From: Archilochus colubris
Taxonomy: Eukaryota > Chordata > Aves > Apodiformes > Trochilidae
Length of the DNA: 64,000 nt
Direction of reading: 5' to 3'
NCBI GenBank assembly: GCA_023079485.1
Contig: CM041083.1
Span: forward strand, 63,245,810 to 63,309,809
Position numbers and translations under genes: made by a program. The notes below the pieces were generated by a model. The model ran no database searches. It was not told where the DNA came from and worked only from the letters and a program-made list of their open reading frames with translations. Each line of letters begins with the position of its first letter. Position 1 is the first letter of the stretch. Below, in pieces: positions 22,335-34,801 of the stretch.

Positions 22335-24017
22335 AATGTGGGCCCCCTCTGAAAGGAAATAGGAGACTTGGTTACCTGGGTTATGGAGAAGGCTGAGGTA
22401 CTCAGTGACTTATTTTGCCTCAGTCTTCACTGCCCAAGTCACAGAAGGCAAAGGTAGGGGCTGGAACAAGGAAAATCTACTTGAGGTGGCGACTGGGTTC
22501 AAGACCATACAAGGAACCTGAAGGTGCACAGGTTCATGGGACCTGATGAGATGCAACTGCAGGTCCTGAGGGAACTGGCAGATGGGTTTGCTAAGACATG
22601 ATCCACTATATTTGAGAAGTCATGGTAGTCTGGTGAAGTTCCCACTGACTGGAAAAGAGGAAACATAACCCTGATTTTAAAGAAGGGAGGAAAAAAAAAA
22701 AGACCCAAGGAACTACAGGCCAGTCAATCTCACCTCTGTGATTTGCAAGATTGTGGAGCAGATCCTCCTGGAAACTATGCTTAAGGCACATGGAAAATAA
22801 GGTGATTGGTGATGGCCAACATGGCTTTGCTGGGGGCAAATCCTGCCTGACAAATTTGGTGGCCTTCAACAATGAGGTTACAGAGTTGGTGGATAAGAGA
22901 ACTGATGTGATTTACCTGGACTTGTGCTCCTGCATGACATTCTGGTCTCTATATTGGAGACCGTAGATTTGACAGATGGACCACACAGTTGATAAGGAAT
23001 GATCTGGATGGTCACACCTAAAGAGCTGTGGTCAATGGCTCAATGTCCAAGTGAAGCTCAGTGACCAGTGACATACTGCCAAGGACTAGTGTCGGGACCA
23101 GCACTGCTCAACATCTTTGTTTGGGCAGTGGAATTGAGTGCACCGAGTTTGCTGATGACACCAAGCTGTGTGGTGTGGTTGGCATCCTGGAGGGAAGGGA
23201 AGGTGTCCAGAGGGACCTTGACAGGCTTGAGAGGTGGGCCTGTGCAAACAGCATGAAGTTCAACAGGCCAAGTGCACAGTCATGCACAAGGGTTGGGGCA
23301 ATCCCAAGCACAAATACAGGTTGTGCAGAGAACAGACTGACAGTAGCCCTGAGGAGAAGAAGAAGTTGGAGGTGCTGGTGGATAAGAAACTGGACAAATG
23401 CAGGCAATGCACGCTTGCAGCCTAGAAAGAGGACTGCATCCTAGGCTGCAACAAAAGAAGCATGGCTAGCATGTTGAGGAATGTGATTCTCCCCCCTATA
23501 CTCCACTCTCATGAGACTCCACCTGGAGTACTGTGTCCAGTTCTGGAGTTCCCAGCACAAGAAGGTCATGGAGCAAGTCCAGAAGGCCACCAAGATGATC
23601 CAAGAGTGGGAGCACCTGTCTTATGAAGGTAGATGGAGAGAGTTGGGGTTGTTCAGCCTGGAGAAGGCTGGGGAGATCTTATAGCAGCCTCCCAGTACCA
23701 GCAGGGGCCTACAGGAAAGCTGGGGAGTGGCTTTTTGCAAGGGCAGGTAGCAGTAGGACCGGGGGTAATGGCTTTAGATTGGAAGAGAGTAGATTCAGGT
23801 TAGACATTAGGAAGAAATTCTTTAGTGTGAGGGTGGAGACAGCCTGGAACAGGTTGCCCAGGAAAGCTGTGGCTGCCTCCTCCCTGGAAGTGTTCAAGGC
23901 CAGGTTGGATGGGGCTTGGAGCAACTTGGTCTAGTGGGAGGTGTCCCTTCCCAAGGGGAGTAGTGGAACTGGATGATCTTTAAGGTCCCTTCCAACCAAA
24001 ACCATGCTATGAAACAT
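22335..24017 (+). mobile_element. CR1 LINE, long 5'-truncated copy
   Basis: A non-LTR retrotransposon copy of about 1.7 kb covering much of the reverse-transcriptase region, the C-terminal region and the 3' tail. Visible landmarks: GFAGGKSCLTNLVAFNNEV (RT fingers/palm), the catalytic FADD motif at 23148-23159 (EFADDTKLCG), [12 protein letters not shown], and the tail CTTTAAGGTCCCTTCCAACC before an ATGCTATG end. Many frameshifts and stops show it is dead. It lies antisense in RAD52 intron 1. Confidence 0.93.
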
Positions 24018-27000
24018 TAAGACCGAATTAGTTAATAAGCTATTGATGGGTATACAAAAAAGCCTCAAATATACTCTGGCATTGTAAAAGCTGAATTTTC
24101 AAACCATTTTGAAATGCTAAAAATTAAAGTTCAAATACACTTTCTCTGCATGCAGTATGATAAAAGCAGTTTATTATCAATTTAAAGACACCCAGGATTT
24201 AAAACTAATTTTTAAGAGCACTCTAGAAGTAGGTATTTATTTGTATGGTGATAGTGAACTGAGCAGCTGATGAGAAAAATCTGAGTGTGTACACAAATTC
24301 CCATCTAGGATATAAACCAATCTTCTTGAACAATTTAATCTGAATTTGATCTGTTGAAGTACAATTACTACTGAAAGTTATGGCAGGAACACCTCCACCT
24401 TCCATGAAGGTATGCACCTAATTTTCTAAACGAACACGTCCCCATATACCTTTCTACTGTCCATTACCACAAAGATATTTTGGTCTTAAATCACTACTTT
24501 TCATATCAGTTCCCCTCTGTCTTGAGAAAGCAGATTTTTGAATTATGTTCTGTACCTTAAGCCCACGCTATTGATGTCAGTTTCCAGTTTCCTTCACATT
24601 AAGGTAGAAGCAGCATGTTTTGCATCACTTTGAAATAGTTTGCATACCATGAATTGTATAAGTACCACAACTTGGGAAAACCTCAGCTAGAACACAGCTG
24701 TTTCAAGAAACAAATTATAGCATCACACAGTTTGTATATCTTATAGATATGACTTTAATGTAGACTGTGCACTTTTAGAGGGCTCTTTTTTTTTTCCAAC
24801 CTCCCCCTTCTCTATAGGGTGAGTTTTCTTTACAGTGAAGCTTCAGCTTGCTGAGCAAAACTCTTTCACATTGTTTTAATAAATGCAATGCTACTGAACC
24901 CATCAAGAGCAAATAGCTATGCATGTAGCAACAAGTGATTTAGCAAGCACTAAAGATAATACATATTTAAACTAAGGTTCATTTTGCACTAACACAAAAA
25001 AAAAAATAAAAATCAAAACCTGTATTTCTGTGTAGGATTCTCTGGGAACTCCAAAGTATAAGTTGATTAACCAGTTATGCAAAGGTTTATGCAATAGCTT
25101 CATCCAACACTGAGCTGAGGTGTACATATTTTATGTATAAGATGCTCCTAACCAGGACAGGCCTGTGCTGTACCAGGTCTGAAAACAGATTACGAAATTG
25201 CTGTGGGAAAACTGTGGATAAGACAGTTTTGGCTTCTGATAATATGTCTAGGCAAACAGACTTGATGACTTGAGAAAAGTGAGGTAATGTTCTGTTAACT
25301 TCAACAGAAGAGATATTGAATGTTTTTTAGGTTAAATGATGAAATGCAGAGGTAGGCCATGAGACTGGATGTCTACTGTAAACCAAAGGTGGCCCCTGAT
25401 GCTTGCCAATACAGATGCATCTCAATGCTATTGATTCAGACCACACTCTGTATTAAAACCACTCCAGCAAGAGAATAAAAAGGTAACATATAGAAAGTCT
25501 GAGCTATCTGCAGTAGTTCAAATATATTTGCTTTCACGGGATATAACTGCTCCTCAGTTATAGCGCATTTCAGATTTGACAGACCTTCCAACAGTTCCAC
25601 TTAATTCAATGGAACTCATATACGTGGCTGCAAAACCAAAAATGAACCCTTAGATTTCTCAAGCAGTACTATGATTACTTCTAAGTATGCGTAGGATGAT
25701 AATACCCTCCCTGCACAGACCAGAAAACACTTAATCTGTTACACTTTTTACTGATTAACATCTTAATGAACACAATTAAAAGCTCTTCCTAATCTTCATA
25801 CAACTTTAGCAGAATAATGTAGTGTAGTAGGGGAGCATTTCTTTTTAGAATTAATACATCCAACACTTGAACTGAACCCTGTTCAGTGCCTGCATTTTTG
25901 CAACACAGGATGGGAAACTCACCTCCTTATTCATTATGCTGAGTTTCCTGCCATAATAGCCTTCATTCATTTGTCATTAATTCATCAACCACCAGTATGT
26001 CTACTGAAAGTAGTTTTAGGACCCTGCTTCCCCAGCAATTACAAATTAAATTCCAGTCTAAATTGGTTAGTTTCATGCACTATTGTTCCAGTGTTTTATA
26101 CTGCATATTAAAATTTTGCTGGTTCAACCTCCAAACATGTTCTTAATAGCAATGCTAAGTGTAAATTACTTCTTCTCCAACACCATTTGGTTCACTATTT
26201 CAAAATTCAGCACCCACTTTATCTTTTCCCTTACAGAGGGTCCACAAAGTTTCATTTGATACAGATAACTCCAACCAATTCTAAATTTGAAATACATTTG
26301 CATTTTAAGACTACAAATCCTACCTGAGTTCTTACATTACTTAATTTCTTTGCATTACTCCACAATTCTGTGGAGAAAAAGTTTCACTAAAAGGATTAAC
26401 CACTACTCCTTCACAAATAATCTTTCAATTATGTTATTAAAAATATAATCCCTAGAAGAACAAACAATGAGTTATGTTTGTATTAGGAGGTGCTCTCTTT
26501 GATTACACCAAGTGGCAGAACTGAAGGAAAAGGGAAACAACCTTTGTCTAGCACACAAGCTCTCTTCCAGGTGTAAAGCATTTAGACCTCAGTTACAAAT
26601 GACAAAGTGAATAATCCACTCTGGAACAATTTGTTATGCATTTATAAAGACTGGGTAGGAAAAAAAAAAGAGCTTGTTCTGGAGACCAGACCTCGCAGAA
26701 ATATTACTCAATTATAGTAAATTATTTATGTGGGTACTTCTTTCTAAAAGCCTGTTAAGATTGATTTATAGCCACATCATTTATGTATAAGCCACTTCAG
26801 TAATTGCAAGGGAAAGAGAGCAGGCTTTTTAACTCAAGAGTAATGGTTTGGGACTTAAATATAAAAGCAGCCTGTCCAATTGTGTTTTGCTAAAGGCAGT
26901 TACTAGAGTAGAAATTAATCCAGGCTAGAATCTAAAGCATCTAAGCTCTATAAGAGCTGTGGGAGATCTGTCAAACTGCAGATCATAAAAACCATTGTGA

Positions 27001-27689
27001 CTACAGGCACAGATGACACTTCTGGCAGCAAGACCATATTAAGCTGACACACTGATTAAATTACCACGAAAAATCTAAAGCTCTGTTTTTCTGCTGGCTG
27101 ATGCTTTATTTTTTAATAGAAAATAATTTACATGGGCAAGCCTTTATCCATTTTCATCCTTCTCCTTTCTTAGACAGCAATGTAAAATATGCCTTTTTTG
27201 GTATACTTGACAGACTGGTTTATATATTATAACGTGCACTTACCTGCACTACATTATTCTTCAGAAATTAAAGTGGATTCTGTGTTTCTACAGTTGAAAA
27301 GGAAGTTCAGGCTATTGGGATGTCTACATATGTCAGCTATATTAATTGTGAGAGGTTTGAATTATTGCATTTACTGCAACAAGATATGAATTTAAATAGT
27401 GGTGATTTATATGGCAATCACTAACTGTGTAATTCCTAGTGCAGTATTACAGATCTATCCAATTCTCTATAATCTCTCACTTTAGGGTCCCCTGGGAATC
27501 ATGGCTAAGGGTATAAATGTTTTGTTGTGAATGTCTTCACAAAAAATAGTAATAATTAAAAAAAAAAACAAACCAACTAGGAATATGTCTGAGCATGTTA
27601 TTTGCTCTTATCTGCCTAGAAGAAGGCAGAAAGTCATAGAGACTGTGTATATACAGGCTGCTATAGCAGGCTGAAAGTCTTCTGGGGGC

Positions 27690-27932
27690 AGAATCATATA
27701 AAAGTTTGGGCCTTTAAGAGTCCAAGCTTTAACCTAGCCCACTGCCAAGTCCCCCACTAACCCATGCCCCCCAAGCACTTCTTTTAACTTCCTCCAGGGA
27801 TGGTGGCTCCACCACTTCCCTGGGCATCCTATTCCAGTGCACCACAACCCTTTCGGTGAAGAAATTCTTTCCTAATATCCAATCTAAACTTCCCCTGGCA
27901 CAACTTGAGGCCATTTCCTCCTACCGCTCGTT
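27690..27932 (-). mobile_element. CR1 LINE 3'-end fragment beside the RAD52/ERC1 CpG island
   Basis: The minus strand encodes LDWILGKNFFTERVVVHWNR and ends with the CR1 tail (TTAAAGGCCC...ATATGATTC). About 240 bp remain. Its 5' edge touches the start of the CpG-rich DNA. Confidence 0.9.
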
Positions 27933-28416
27933 TCCCGGGAGGAGCAGGAAACCGAAGTTTGCCCAAGGTAAGAGTGCCAAGGTAGCACCGGGGCCGAACA
28001 CGCCAGCTCTGCCATTTGCTTCGAGGGAATCCCAGGGGCTGACAGGCAGGATTCTGACTGGAGAAGAGCAGCCTTGCCTCCCCTGACCTCTGACACCCGC
28101 GCTCATCCGGCCGGGGTTCCACATGCCGGCTGGCCCGAAGCCGCGGGCGGCCAGCGGAGCTAAAGACTCGCCGCTCCGATGCTGAGGGACAGGAGGGCAG
28201 AGGGGCTGCAGCCCGCGGCTCAGGCGGGACGGGACCTTCCCTCGCCCCACCCCTCCCCCGCCCCCCGCCGGCGCCGCCAACGGTTTCCCCCGCCGCGCGG
28301 GCCCCTGAGGAGGAGCGCGCGCCCCCCCTCTGTTCTCCCACCGGGCGCGGCCCCGGTAGGGAAAGGAACGCTGGAACGCTTGAACGCTTCCCGCCGTGCC
28401 GGCCGTGCCGCAGTAC

Positions 28417-28520
28417 CTGGGCCGCTGAGGCCGCACTCCGCCCGCCCGCCTGCCCACCCGCGTCAGTTCGCAGTTCCCGCTCGGGGAAGAGAAAAAGCAG
28501 TGGGGAGGCGGAGGGAGGAG
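28417..28520 (-). other. RAD52: Candidate RAD52 non-coding exon 1
   Basis: The minus strand has a donor GCCCAG|GTACTG at 28416 in the island, suiting a 5'UTR exon that splices to 20025. The transcription start near 28,520 is only a guess. Confidence 0.4.
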
Positions 28521-28570
28521 CGGCTACGGGCCGGCAGAGGAGTCAAACTTCCTACGCCCGCGCTAGGAGG

Positions 28571-28578
28571 TGACGTAA
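28571..28578 (+). promoter_or_regulatory. CRE-like site TGACGTAA
   Basis: An ATF/CREB-type motif within the island, between the two inferred first exons. Motif match only. Confidence 0.35.
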
Positions 28579-28699
28579 CGCCGAGGTTGTGGAAAGCAAC
28601 GGGAGAGGAGAGGGGAGGGGGCGGTACCGGGAGGGTCCCCGCCCCTGAGAGGGAGTGAGGGGGTGGGGGGTGGGGAAGGGAAACCCGTCCGTGTGAGCG

Positions 28700-28979
28700 C
28701 GCGCCGTGGGCGGGGCGGCGCGCGGCCGTAGCGGGGCGGGGTGTGCGGGGGCCTCGCGCTTTTCGGAGGAGGCAGGGGGCGGGGCTTGCGTGTCTCGCGC
28801 CGGGGGCGCGGGAGGGGTGGGAGGGAGCGAGCGAGCGGCGGGGCTGGCGCGCGCGGAGGAGCTGCGGGCGCGTGAGCCCGACCTGCCCGGGGCCCCGCCA
28901 CCGCCACCGCCGCACGGCCCCGCCGTGGCGCAGCACCCCTGCCCTCCCTGCCTCCCTCCCTCCGCCGGCTGACGGGCAG
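28700..28979 (+). other. ERC1: Candidate ERC1 non-coding exon 1
   Basis: The donor GGGCAG|GTGAGG at 28980 is close to consensus and lies at the 3' side of the GC-box cluster. The exon would be 5'UTR. The start is approximate. Confidence 0.45.
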
Positions 28980-31900
28980 GTGAGGGGCCTCGCTCGGTGC
29001 GGGGGGTCGGGGAGGGTTAAGGCTTCTTACCGGCCGCTGGGGGGAGCCAGGGGCGGGGCGGGGCCTGCGGGAGCCGGTAGCGGCGAGCAGTCGCCGGGGC
29101 TGGGCGAGGGCTGCTGCGGCGGCGGCGGTGGCAGTGGCGGGGCCTGTCGCCGGGGAGTTGCGGTTCAGGTGGGTGCGGGTCCGGCGGAGGCTTCCCCGAG
29201 GGCTGCGTGGCCTGTCGGCCGGCCGGAGAGAGGGGGCGCCCGGGCGCGGCCGGGGGAGGCGGCCGGGGGGGTACGGGGCCTCGCCCCTGCCGGGCCCTGC
29301 GCACGCTGTCACCCTCCGGGGGCTGGGAGGCGGCAGCTCTCCCCAGGCTCCGACCGCCCGGCCCGCGGGGACCGCGTCTGGGACGGCCACATCGCCCTGC
29401 CCGCCGTCTTGCCGGCGACAGGCGGGCGGGCGGGCCCCGCGTCCTGCCGGGCATCGCTCAGGGTAGCGGGGCGGGCGCCCTGCGCCGGGTAGGGTGTGGG
29501 ATTGCCTGCCAATGCAGCAGGTCCTTCGTGCTCCTCCCGGGTGTTTTTTCGCCTCTACTTAGTTACTCTGTCCTTGTGAAACACGCGCTTTTGTTATCTC
29601 AGTCATATCGTCGGGGGTAATTGTGACCGGTGTCTGTCTTACCTAGACCTTGCGGTGCCGTTTTTGGTTTTTTGGTTTTTTTTTATATTTAATTTTTTCC
29701 CTGTGAAGGCTGGATGGTCACATTTCATTTATTTTATTACGTGTGCTACAAAGTAAGCGTCAGCTGACACGATGCTTTGTTTCTGAATCTGCTTGCCATC
29801 CTGAAGCATGTCTCAGGGTTTGCTGTCTTTCCACATCTGTCTCCTTTCTGATGTGAACTCCGTGTCTTAGTTAGGAAGCATACCATTTATTTTACATGGA
29901 ATGTTGCATGCACGCTGGAATTTCATGTTGTGGTTTGTGCCGACATGGTAAGAAATGGTTTAAAGTGACAGCCCAATGGAAATCGGAGAGATGAGGAGAT
30001 ACGAGGAAAAGATACAAAATAAAACCTCCTGTGGAGGTGAGGGGGGTGTCCTGGTTTGGGCCCGTGGCAGGGAGAAAGCAGTACAGAAGCTGAGAGACTG
30101 GAAGGAAATGGATAGAAATAGGTCTGAAGAACAATGCATGTTTAACATTTCATCCAACCTTGTTTTGAGGTCACACTGATATATGTGGGATGGTTGTACC
30201 TGGATGACATGCTACCTCAAATCCAACAGGTTGTAACCAAAAAAAGTTGTCTGGTTTGACTGCGGGGTTATGATTGTTAAACACTGGCCAGTTTGGCTCG
30301 GATGCCTCCTCCAGCAGCAACCTCGGCCCCCTGCCTGCCCTCCTTTTATCCCAGAGGTTACTGCATCTATAAGCAGTAGGTGGCTGAACATATCTCTCAT
30401 CCTGAGCTATTGCACTCTGCAGCCTAGCATTACTGTGAAGTGTATCTGGTGTTTTGTGTTGAAAACTGCAGCAGCTTAGATGTGTGCCCCAGTTAAGGGT
30501 CACTTATGAGTCAGCAGCCATATCACGTAAAAGAGAAAAAATCACTACCTTGCCCATGCTAGTATGAGCAGAGTTAGTAGTGCAGTAATGTAATTATTTA
30601 GTAATGAAGTATTTGGACTACTAGTTATTCAATAACTGAGGCAACTGTACTGAATGATTAGTTCTGGAAGGATAGATAACTTCATCACAGAACAGCAGTT
30701 CCCTAAATAATCAAGTATGTGACTTTTCTGTATCATTCAGAAATTTGTAATTGTCAGAATCTACTGAGCTGCAGGAGGGAGGTCTGGGGTCTGCTGGGTA
30801 AAACATGAGTTTATCAAAATATTTTATGTAATTTGAACTTTCTCTACTTTTTCTGTGAAACCAGTTCAGCTGTAATCAAATCACTGTAAGGATGTTAGCA
30901 GGTTTTCTTCAGTTTGGGTTTCTGTTATCTGGGCTTTATTGAAGCATCCTGTTTTTCTTAAGTGTTAGCATTGTTTCTTTGATCCTGTCACAAGCTTTTA
31001 TGAGATTCTTTTCACATAACTTTTAATCTCTAACATCTGGCTAATGTCCTGACTGGCAAAAAAGCAGGTTTGGTATTTACATGGCCTTTACCTTTTTATT
31101 GAATTGCAAATGTTGGTGATGAAAGAAACCTGTGTTTTGGTGGTAGCTGGTTTTTTTTTTAAGGCTTTTTTTTTTTTCCTCCTGATTCTGCCACTTACTC
31201 AGTTCCTGGTAGCAGTTATCTGTGTTGCTATAGGAATAGAAATATTTCACCATGCTATTGTAGCCAGTGTGTGAGTTCCTTGCTATACTGCCTTATTCTC
31301 TGAAGCAGGATACTCTCTCATTGTTATCCCTCCTCTCCTCACCCCTCCCTGTTTTCAAGCCTTTCCTCCCAAAAGCCTCTCTTGTGCAGAGATTTGTTGC
31401 AACACTTACCTGGCTAAGCCGCTTGAAAATTATAGTACGTTTAGAAGACCTGGCTTGTTTTATATGAGTTTGGTATGCTCAGAAATGAATGGGTGGATGC
31501 ATGCATTCATGAAGCTTTTTAAACAATCAGACTGATGACTAGAATTAAGGAGCAATAATATGCGTTCTTGAATCTTGCTGGCTACCCTGCTCTAAGAGCA
31601 CTCTGGGTGATGAGGATTCTATCCTCATCCCCTGTTTAAGCCAAGATTTTAACTGGCATGCAGTGGGCTGCTGTATGGCAGAGGTAGATCATGAGATCTA
31701 GAAAATCCAATGCTGAGTTAGGGAAAGTGAAGTTTTCAGGTGTGATGGTTCTGTCAATATTGTTAATATAGCTTTGTTGTCAGAGAAATTATGATGGAAA
31801 TTCTGTAGATGAAGCATGCTTGGTTTTGCACAGCGATGTTACCCATGGTGACTCCAGGCTAGCAGTCTACATGTATTCACTAGTGCTTCTAGGTACTTCT

Positions 31901-32353
31901 GGTCATTTGAAATATCATTACTTTTAGCATTGTGTTTCCACTCTTGGAAAGTTGCTCATTGGTTGCATGCCACCTGGGGGAAGAGAGAAACAACCATGCT
32001 CATAAACACGGGATATTTACAGACTGTATACTCTTACAGCTGTATGAACTCTTCAGCTGTACAGACAGAAAATGTCCACAGGTCTTCAGTCTTCTTGGTA
32101 ATTCTAAGAATGATTTCATCACTAGGAAATTTATGTGCATATTCTGACTCCTGTTGCTTTTTGTTTTGAACTTTTTCAAAAGGGAAAAAGGCACATGATA
32201 ATTTTTGCTGCATATTTCCTGTCTGATTTTAAATTTAGATACTTATAATCATCTCCCAATCATTGCCCAAACCAAGTCTTGATGCACCTTCCTAGACTGC
32301 ACATGTCAGCATGAAGAACATAGGAAAGGGAGGGACCATGGGGTCTGTAGGTC

Positions 32354-32377
32354 CAATACCAGGGAAACCTGGTATTG
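32354..32377 (+). repeat. 10-bp perfect inverted repeat with GAAA loop
   Basis: CAATACCAGG, then GAAA, then the exact reverse complement. As RNA (sense for ERC1) this is a 10-bp stem with a GNRA tetraloop. Confidence 0.9.
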
Positions 32378-34767
32378 CGAGTGGCCCACAATATATCTGC
32401 AGCATGTGCTAATAATCATCCTGTAACAAAATCAGGGTTTCCAGTCCTAAAACTAGGAGAGGTGCCGAACAGTGTCCAAGACTTCTGCCATGCATAGGAT
32501 GCCTTTAATTGTGATTTGCACAAGAAATGCATCTTCAATCTCTGGAGCATTTTTATTGGTACACAGCAACTTGACCATATAGTGCAGGTTAGCTAAAGTA
32601 AGTGAAATTTAGTGACCAGGTTGACTTAGTATTCTGTGAGCAGAACCATTTTAGTTGAACAAATGAGATGAGGTAATGCCCCTGGAAATATCAGTAGCAC
32701 CTCCTGTTCCACCTCAAGTTGAGGTTGACCTCATCAGGTTTAGTAAAAAAATGCTTATAAGCAAGTGTTTTATCACAAAGAGTATGTAAATAAGGATTTA
32801 GTTCAAATACATATATTTTTATAGTAACGGTGAAGGAGGATCTAATGGAATGCAGCTGTGATGGTGAAAGTATACCCTTTGTGGCAGATACCAAGGTATA
32901 TGGGAATTGTAAGAAACAATAACTTATGTCAGTTAAAACTGATTTTGCAAAGAAGCTGCTATAGAGCAGAGCATGTTTTGTCAAATTAATTATTTATTCC
33001 TTGTGGAGTAAGTGGATCTTAGGATAGGAAATGTATACTTGTAAGAGAGAAATTAACTAGGAGGCTGATGAGTATTTCTGGATGTTGTTTAGAGACTCAA
33101 AGATAGTGTATTCTTAATTAGGATGTCTTGTATGAATGGCAGGGAAGAATATGAAACAGAATGGTGTTTAAAAGGGACAGATAATCAAGATGATTGCATG
33201 TTTTATGGTGATTTGAAATGTATATAGACCATTTATATTAACCATTTGAATTTAAAGAGTGTGTAACAGGGCCTACCTTTTACAAAACATGGTTTTCAAT
33301 ATGTAACTCACCTGAACGTTGTAAGGATTTTTTGAGATATTTTTCTGGGAAAATCTCTCTGTGTATCAATTCCTATCTTCTCATGTTTGGTGAGGCAAAA
33401 CAAGGGCACTCTTGCTTTCAGTGAACTTGGCAGATGTGCAAGTCAGTGAACTTGTTTAGAAAAAGAATACAACAGCATACCTTTAAAAAGAATTTGATTT
33501 AAACAGGTGTCATTCTTTGGACATCTATTCACCTGCAATCTAGGAGTGACAGTCAGTCACTATATGAACAGTTCCTTTCTTGTTTTATTTCCATCTTAAT
33601 TTCATTCATCCCCTTTTCTTTCTTGCTGTCAAAGCCATGAGGATAGGAACGTTTCGATATGGGTAAACAACCCAGAATTCTTTGGGTTCAGTGCCTTGTT
33701 CAGCACTAGCTGGCTTGCAAATGATTTCCAAAGTAAACTTTCTTCTGTCATTTTCTTGTGTAAGTCATTAATTTAGCATGAAAGTAATGAGCTTTTTTAC
33801 CTTCCACCTAAAATCTATATTATAGTACTAAGATTGATACTTCAATTTGTTTGATACTTTCAAATTGTTTATGTGAAGTGGCACAGCAACAGTAGCTTTT
33901 GTGGTTGTGGTGTGCATCAAAAAGTAACAGGAATTCAAATTTTTTATCTTCATCTTGGTTCATACAACTCTGAGCTGTTGTGAATCCTGTCTGTTCTGTC
34001 ATTGCACCCACTATGTGAATTCCAGGGTGAAGATAGTTGTCAAGTTTTTCCTGGAATATAAATTTTTCCTGTTCTGGAATTATTGGGTTTTTTTGTTTTA
34101 TTTTGTTTTCCCTTGCTCTGTTCTGGTGTCCAGGTCCCCTTGTTTATTCTAGTCATTCTTATTTGTGTTTAACTATTAGGGTATGAATTAGGAAAATGTG
34201 AACAATTGCTGCTTCTGTTAAAGAAGTCTAATGTGTCTGCAGTACCACTTTATCAGATTAAGACAGCTCTTTTAAAGGCTGCCTTTTCTGTGGCTATTAG
34301 AGAGTTCACATTCAAAGCTTTCCTAGTGCAGACAAGGGGATTGGTGCTACAAGGAAGTTCAGTCTTCTGGGAGCCTGGGTAGCTGGCATCCATGGGATGC
34401 TCATGGGAGGCACTGGAGGGGACACTGTGCTGTAAGGTGTGTTTGCCTGCCTGATTCTTGATCAAAATGCCCTGTTCTTGACAATCGAGTGGTGAAGGTG
34501 TTAGGGATTTGAGTCTCTGAATGTTGTTTGTGAGCTGGTGTCAGCCTTAAATAGAAACTGCAGAAAAGAAATTCAGATTAAATGTTACTTGCTGAAGTAT
34601 TCTGAATGCTAAAGCAAAGTTATTCCCAAATTAATTTATTTTAACAAATATAAGCAGGTTTTTTTTCTATATTTCTGCAGTATGTTTTTCTGTATTTGAT
34701 TTGCTTACTTACCTGGAAGTACCTTCTCTGATATTTGTCCTGGAGAAGGGGAGATAGGAGAGGCATC

Positions 34768-34768
<1 letters not shown>

Positions 34769-34801
<33 letters not shown>
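34769..34801. repeat. (AT)n microsatellite
   Basis: Near-pure AT dinucleotide repeat with one interruption (ATACAT). Confidence 0.95.

Larger units (their letters stand above)
20026..28416 (-). other. RAD52: RAD52 intron 1 (5'UTR intron)
   Basis: About 8.4 kb between the start-codon exon and the inferred non-coding first exon. It holds a long CR1 copy (22335-24017) opposite to RAD52 transcription and a CR1 tail near the promoter (27690-27932). The remaining AT-rich DNA shows no recognised gene. Confidence 0.65.
27933..29510. promoter_or_regulatory. CpG island, likely bidirectional RAD52/ERC1 promoter
   Basis: Base composition changes abruptly from AT-rich to very GC- and CpG-rich, with many GC boxes (GGGGCGGGG) and no TATA box. 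The two genes diverge from here: RAD52 to the left, ERC1 to the right. A plausible donor faces each way (28416 minus, 28980 plus), about 560 bp apart. The long reading frames in both directions come from lack of stops in GC-rich DNA. Confidence 0.8.

Noticed and set aside
22751..23934. RT-like reading frames as a live gene
   Set aside because: Several short frames on one strand with frameshifts and stops: a dead CR1 copy, not a host gene.
28563..29492. Long reading frames of up to 275 codons on both strands in the GC-rich region
   Set aside because: They are Arg/Pro/Gly/Ala-rich, overlap in several frames, match no known protein and come from lack of stop codons in a CpG island.
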